From Candidatus Altimarinota bacterium (GTDB taxonomy: Bacteria > Patescibacteriota > Gracilibacteria > UBA4473): 64,000 nt of DNA. Under the pieces are notes generated by a model, which had not been told where the DNA came from, ran no database searches, and saw only the letters and a program-made list of their open reading frames with translations. The stretch lies in NCBI GenBank assembly GCA_018608565.1, contig JABAZT010000028.1:1-64000 (forward strand), in the 5' to 3' direction. This document shows positions 62,287-64,000 of the stretch, in pieces. Each line of letters opens with the position of its first letter. Position 1 is the first letter of the stretch. The translations under genes were made by a program, and so were the position numbers.

Positions 62287-64000
62287 TTACTTCAACATCA
62301 TCACCCCCGATGCATTCTCGACTTCTACTTTTCCTTTTTTGGTTTTGAAGCTGAGATTGGTGAAGACAATTTCTATCTGGTCTGACTTAAAAGTCACTTC
62401 TTCTTTTGATCGCTCTCCTCGATCTTCTTCAATTGCGTTAAGCCAGTCAACAAGTGAAATGATTTTATCGCCTTCAAGCTCAGAACTAATTTCAATAATC
62501 CCTTCATTTTTGAACAATATTTTTGTTCCATTTATTTCTCCGAGTGCTTCTTCTTGATACCGTTTTTGGAATAAAAATATTTTTTCACTGATAGTTTCCA
62601 CCTCCTCTAGCTGACTCTCTAAGTTTAAATACCGAAACTGCCAATGATCTTCATCTTCTCCTCGATCAATAGACTCCCATCGACCGACATAGTCAACCTC
62701 CAATGATTTGAGTGTATCTTGAACGACACTATATCTGTTTTCGTTTGTTTCTATTTCGATATTCCAAGTCTCTAAAATCTCAACGCCGAATGTATTTACT
62801 AGAAAATCTAAGGATGAACTGAGTGTTTTCCGTTCTTCTTTCGGAATTTCCGTATTTGGCTTCTGAAGGTTTCCACCTTCATCCACCATCTCATATTGTT
62901 CAAAAATATTGTTCACAATACTTTTCTGGCTCATCTTCGAAACCCCAAACACTCCCCATGGCCCTACTGAAGTAATCAGAATAAGACCGCTAAAAAGAAC
63001 CGGAATAATCCGCCGATCCCGAATCCGACTGAAGATAAAGTAACCACATAGCACGAATAAGTAGATCCCAAAGAGAACGACGAGATATCGTTTTGGCGTG
63101 ATTCCATATTGATTGATTCTCAATCCTACAGCGATGGCTAAAACTACCACCTGAATACTGAGTAGGCCCCAAAAAATTGGCGTATATTTTTTCCAAGCCT
63201 TTTCGGTTCCTTCTATTTGGGGTGTCAGGATCCAGTAGGTCAACGTCCCTACCAGTGAAAAAGCAGCAATCATATAAGAGATTTGCCCACTCGGCCACTC
63301 CCAGGTTAATAATACCTTTCCTGTGTAGGCATAAAGCACGAGGAAATAGAGAGCCAGTAACGGAAAGAGAATGTATACTCCGAAAAATTTCCAGAGTTTG
63401 TTTTCATTAAATTTAGTATCAGGTTCTGCATTGAGGAGCGGGAGCTTGGAAAGGAAATAAAATGTCGCAAATCCTCCAACAACCGCAAACCAAAGGCTCG
63501 GATAAATCTCCTCTGGAATATCAACGCCAAACAGAAAGTCGATAGAAGCAAATGTTGCGGCTAATCCTAAGAATAAAACAATTGAGAATGCGATCGCCTG
63601 ACCAATAGCTTCCGCTGTGGCTCGGGAAAAATTCCAAAATTTCTCCGTATTAGATTTCCACTGGTAATGTGAAATAAAGACGAGTCCAACACTCGCTATT
63701 GTGATCAGTATATGTCGAATAATAAATATAGATTCAAATTCATCTAAATCCGCCGGCAAATGAAGATAATAGGCTATTAATGCTGCGAGCAATACTATTG
63801 CCCCAATTACATCTATTGAGAACCTTCGTTTATTACTCTGTACCCAACTGCTCCAAGCCAAGAAAAGAAAAAAGCTTATAACAAGAACGAGCATAATTTT
63901 GATGATCCAAGATTCGTTATAAGTATCAGTCCAGACCATCATGATACCAAATACGGCAAAAAGTATTGATATCACTGAAGAAGGAAGAAACTGACTCCAA
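62287..64000 (-). CDS. Partial DUF4153-like membrane protein (5' end cut by window)
   Basis: About 12 hydrophobic helices in the N-terminal two thirds and a soluble C-terminal domain of about 180 residues. The track begins at a GTG at 63975, but the frame stays open upstream to the edge (WSQFLPSSVISIL) and no ATG is seen, so the true start is probably outside the window. The layout resembles DUF4153-type proteins of unknown role. The C-terminal acidic segment (ESIDRGEDEDHWQFRYLNLE) looks extracytoplasmic or cytoplasmic soluble. Identity is tentative. Confidence 0.65.
   Translation of the reverse strand, partial: WSQFLPSSVISILFAVFGIMMVWTDTYNESWIIKIMLVLVISFFLFLAWSSWVQSNKRRFSIDVIGAIVLLAALIAYYLHLPADLDEFESIFIIRHILITIASVGLVFISHYQWKSNTEKFWNFSRATAEAIGQAIAFSIVLFLGLAATFASIDFLFGVDIPEEIYPSLWFAVVGGFATFYFLSKLPLLNAEPDTKFNENKLWKFFGVYILFPLLALYFLVLYAYTGKVLLTWEWPSGQISYMIAAFSLVGTLTYWILTPQIEGTEKAWKKYTPIFWGLLSIQVVVLAIAVGLRINQYGITPKRYLVVLFGIYLFVLCGYFIFSRIRDRRIIPVLFSGLILITSVGPWGVFGVSKMSQKSIVNNIFEQYEMVDEGGNLQKPNTEIPKEERKTLSSSLDFLVNTFGVEILETWNIEIETNENRYSVVQDTLKSLEVDYVGRWESIDRGEDEDHWQFRYLNLESQLEEVETISEKIFLFQKRYQEEALGEINGTKILFKNEGIIEISSELEGDKIISLVDWLNAIEEDRGERSKEEVTFKSDQIEIVFTNLSFKTKKGKVEVENASGVMMLK

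Overview
The window reads as a chromosomal segment of a low-GC, small-genome, fermentative bacterium, most likely a Candidate Phyla Radiation (Patescibacteria) lineage, with Peregrinibacteria-like bacteria as my best guess. That guess rests on the mix of orphan membrane proteins, Mur-ligase variants, DUF5667 and Yip1-type proteins, a fermentative lactate dehydrogenase and pyruvate formate-lyase, and the absence of any respiratory gene. It is not proven. The genetic code is standard: ORFs up to 1174 codons stay open with UGA as a stop, and CGA is the commonest-looking arginine codon, matched by a tRNA-Arg with anticodon UCG. No phage, insertion sequence or CRISPR array is visible.

Layout. 0-9.3 kb: RelA-type (p)ppGpp synthetase, CcdA, a Crp/Fnr regulator, two small orphan genes separated by a duplicated piece of crp, an alpha/beta hydrolase, an ABC exporter, an M19 dipeptidase and a YgjV-like protein. 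9.3-16.9 kb: a membrane-anchored Mur-ligase-like protein coupled to a DegT-like protein, two GNATs, an M20 dipeptidase, a FemX-like peptidyltransferase and a 2Fe-2S ferredoxin. 16.9-22.7 kb: a leftward four-gene operon of orphan proteins (55, 1174, 65 and 631 aa). 22.8-30.4 kb: ligA, secD (with an embedded parvulin domain), secF, two Yip1-like proteins, a small lipoprotein and a CPBP protease. 30.4-37.9 kb: purL, purQ and purM, interrupted by two paralogous nucleotidyltransferase-like genes. 37.9-47.7 kb: an ECF-like sigma factor, an orphan gene, ung, a murL-murD2 pair, a sigma/transmembrane/DUF5667 fusion, cysS and tRNA-Arg. 47.7-54.7 kb: ldh, a thioredoxin-CcdA fusion, pflB-pflA, a DtxR/MntR-like regulator, a lipoprotein and a YgjP-type metallopeptidase. 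54.7-64 kb: a GNAT/ATP-grasp ligase, an M20 peptidase, an SPFH protein, metA, a BT1-family transporter, a secreted nuclease and a DUF4153-like membrane protein cut by the window end.

The most striking discovery is upstream of metA. A consensus promoter drives a short leader that encodes a 19-residue peptide with five methionines (MKNIKVMMPMMINLLPKAS). It is followed by mutually exclusive hairpins and an intrinsic terminator placed just before the metA start. This is the architecture of a trp-type transcription attenuator, but built on Met codons. Other notable items are a parvulin PPIase domain inside SecD, an ECF-sigma-like domain fused to a membrane segment and DUF5667, the L-Glu peptidoglycan route (MurD2/MurL), palindromic elements inserted in frame in three genes, and a recurring promoter layout with the -10 box only 5-11 nt before the start codon, which implies many leaderless mRNAs.

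Functionally the genes describe a cell that ferments pyruvate to lactate, formate and acetyl-CoA, makes peptidoglycan, carries at least the middle steps of purine synthesis, makes O-acylhomoserine towards methionine, and secretes and folds disulphide-bonded or lipid-anchored proteins.
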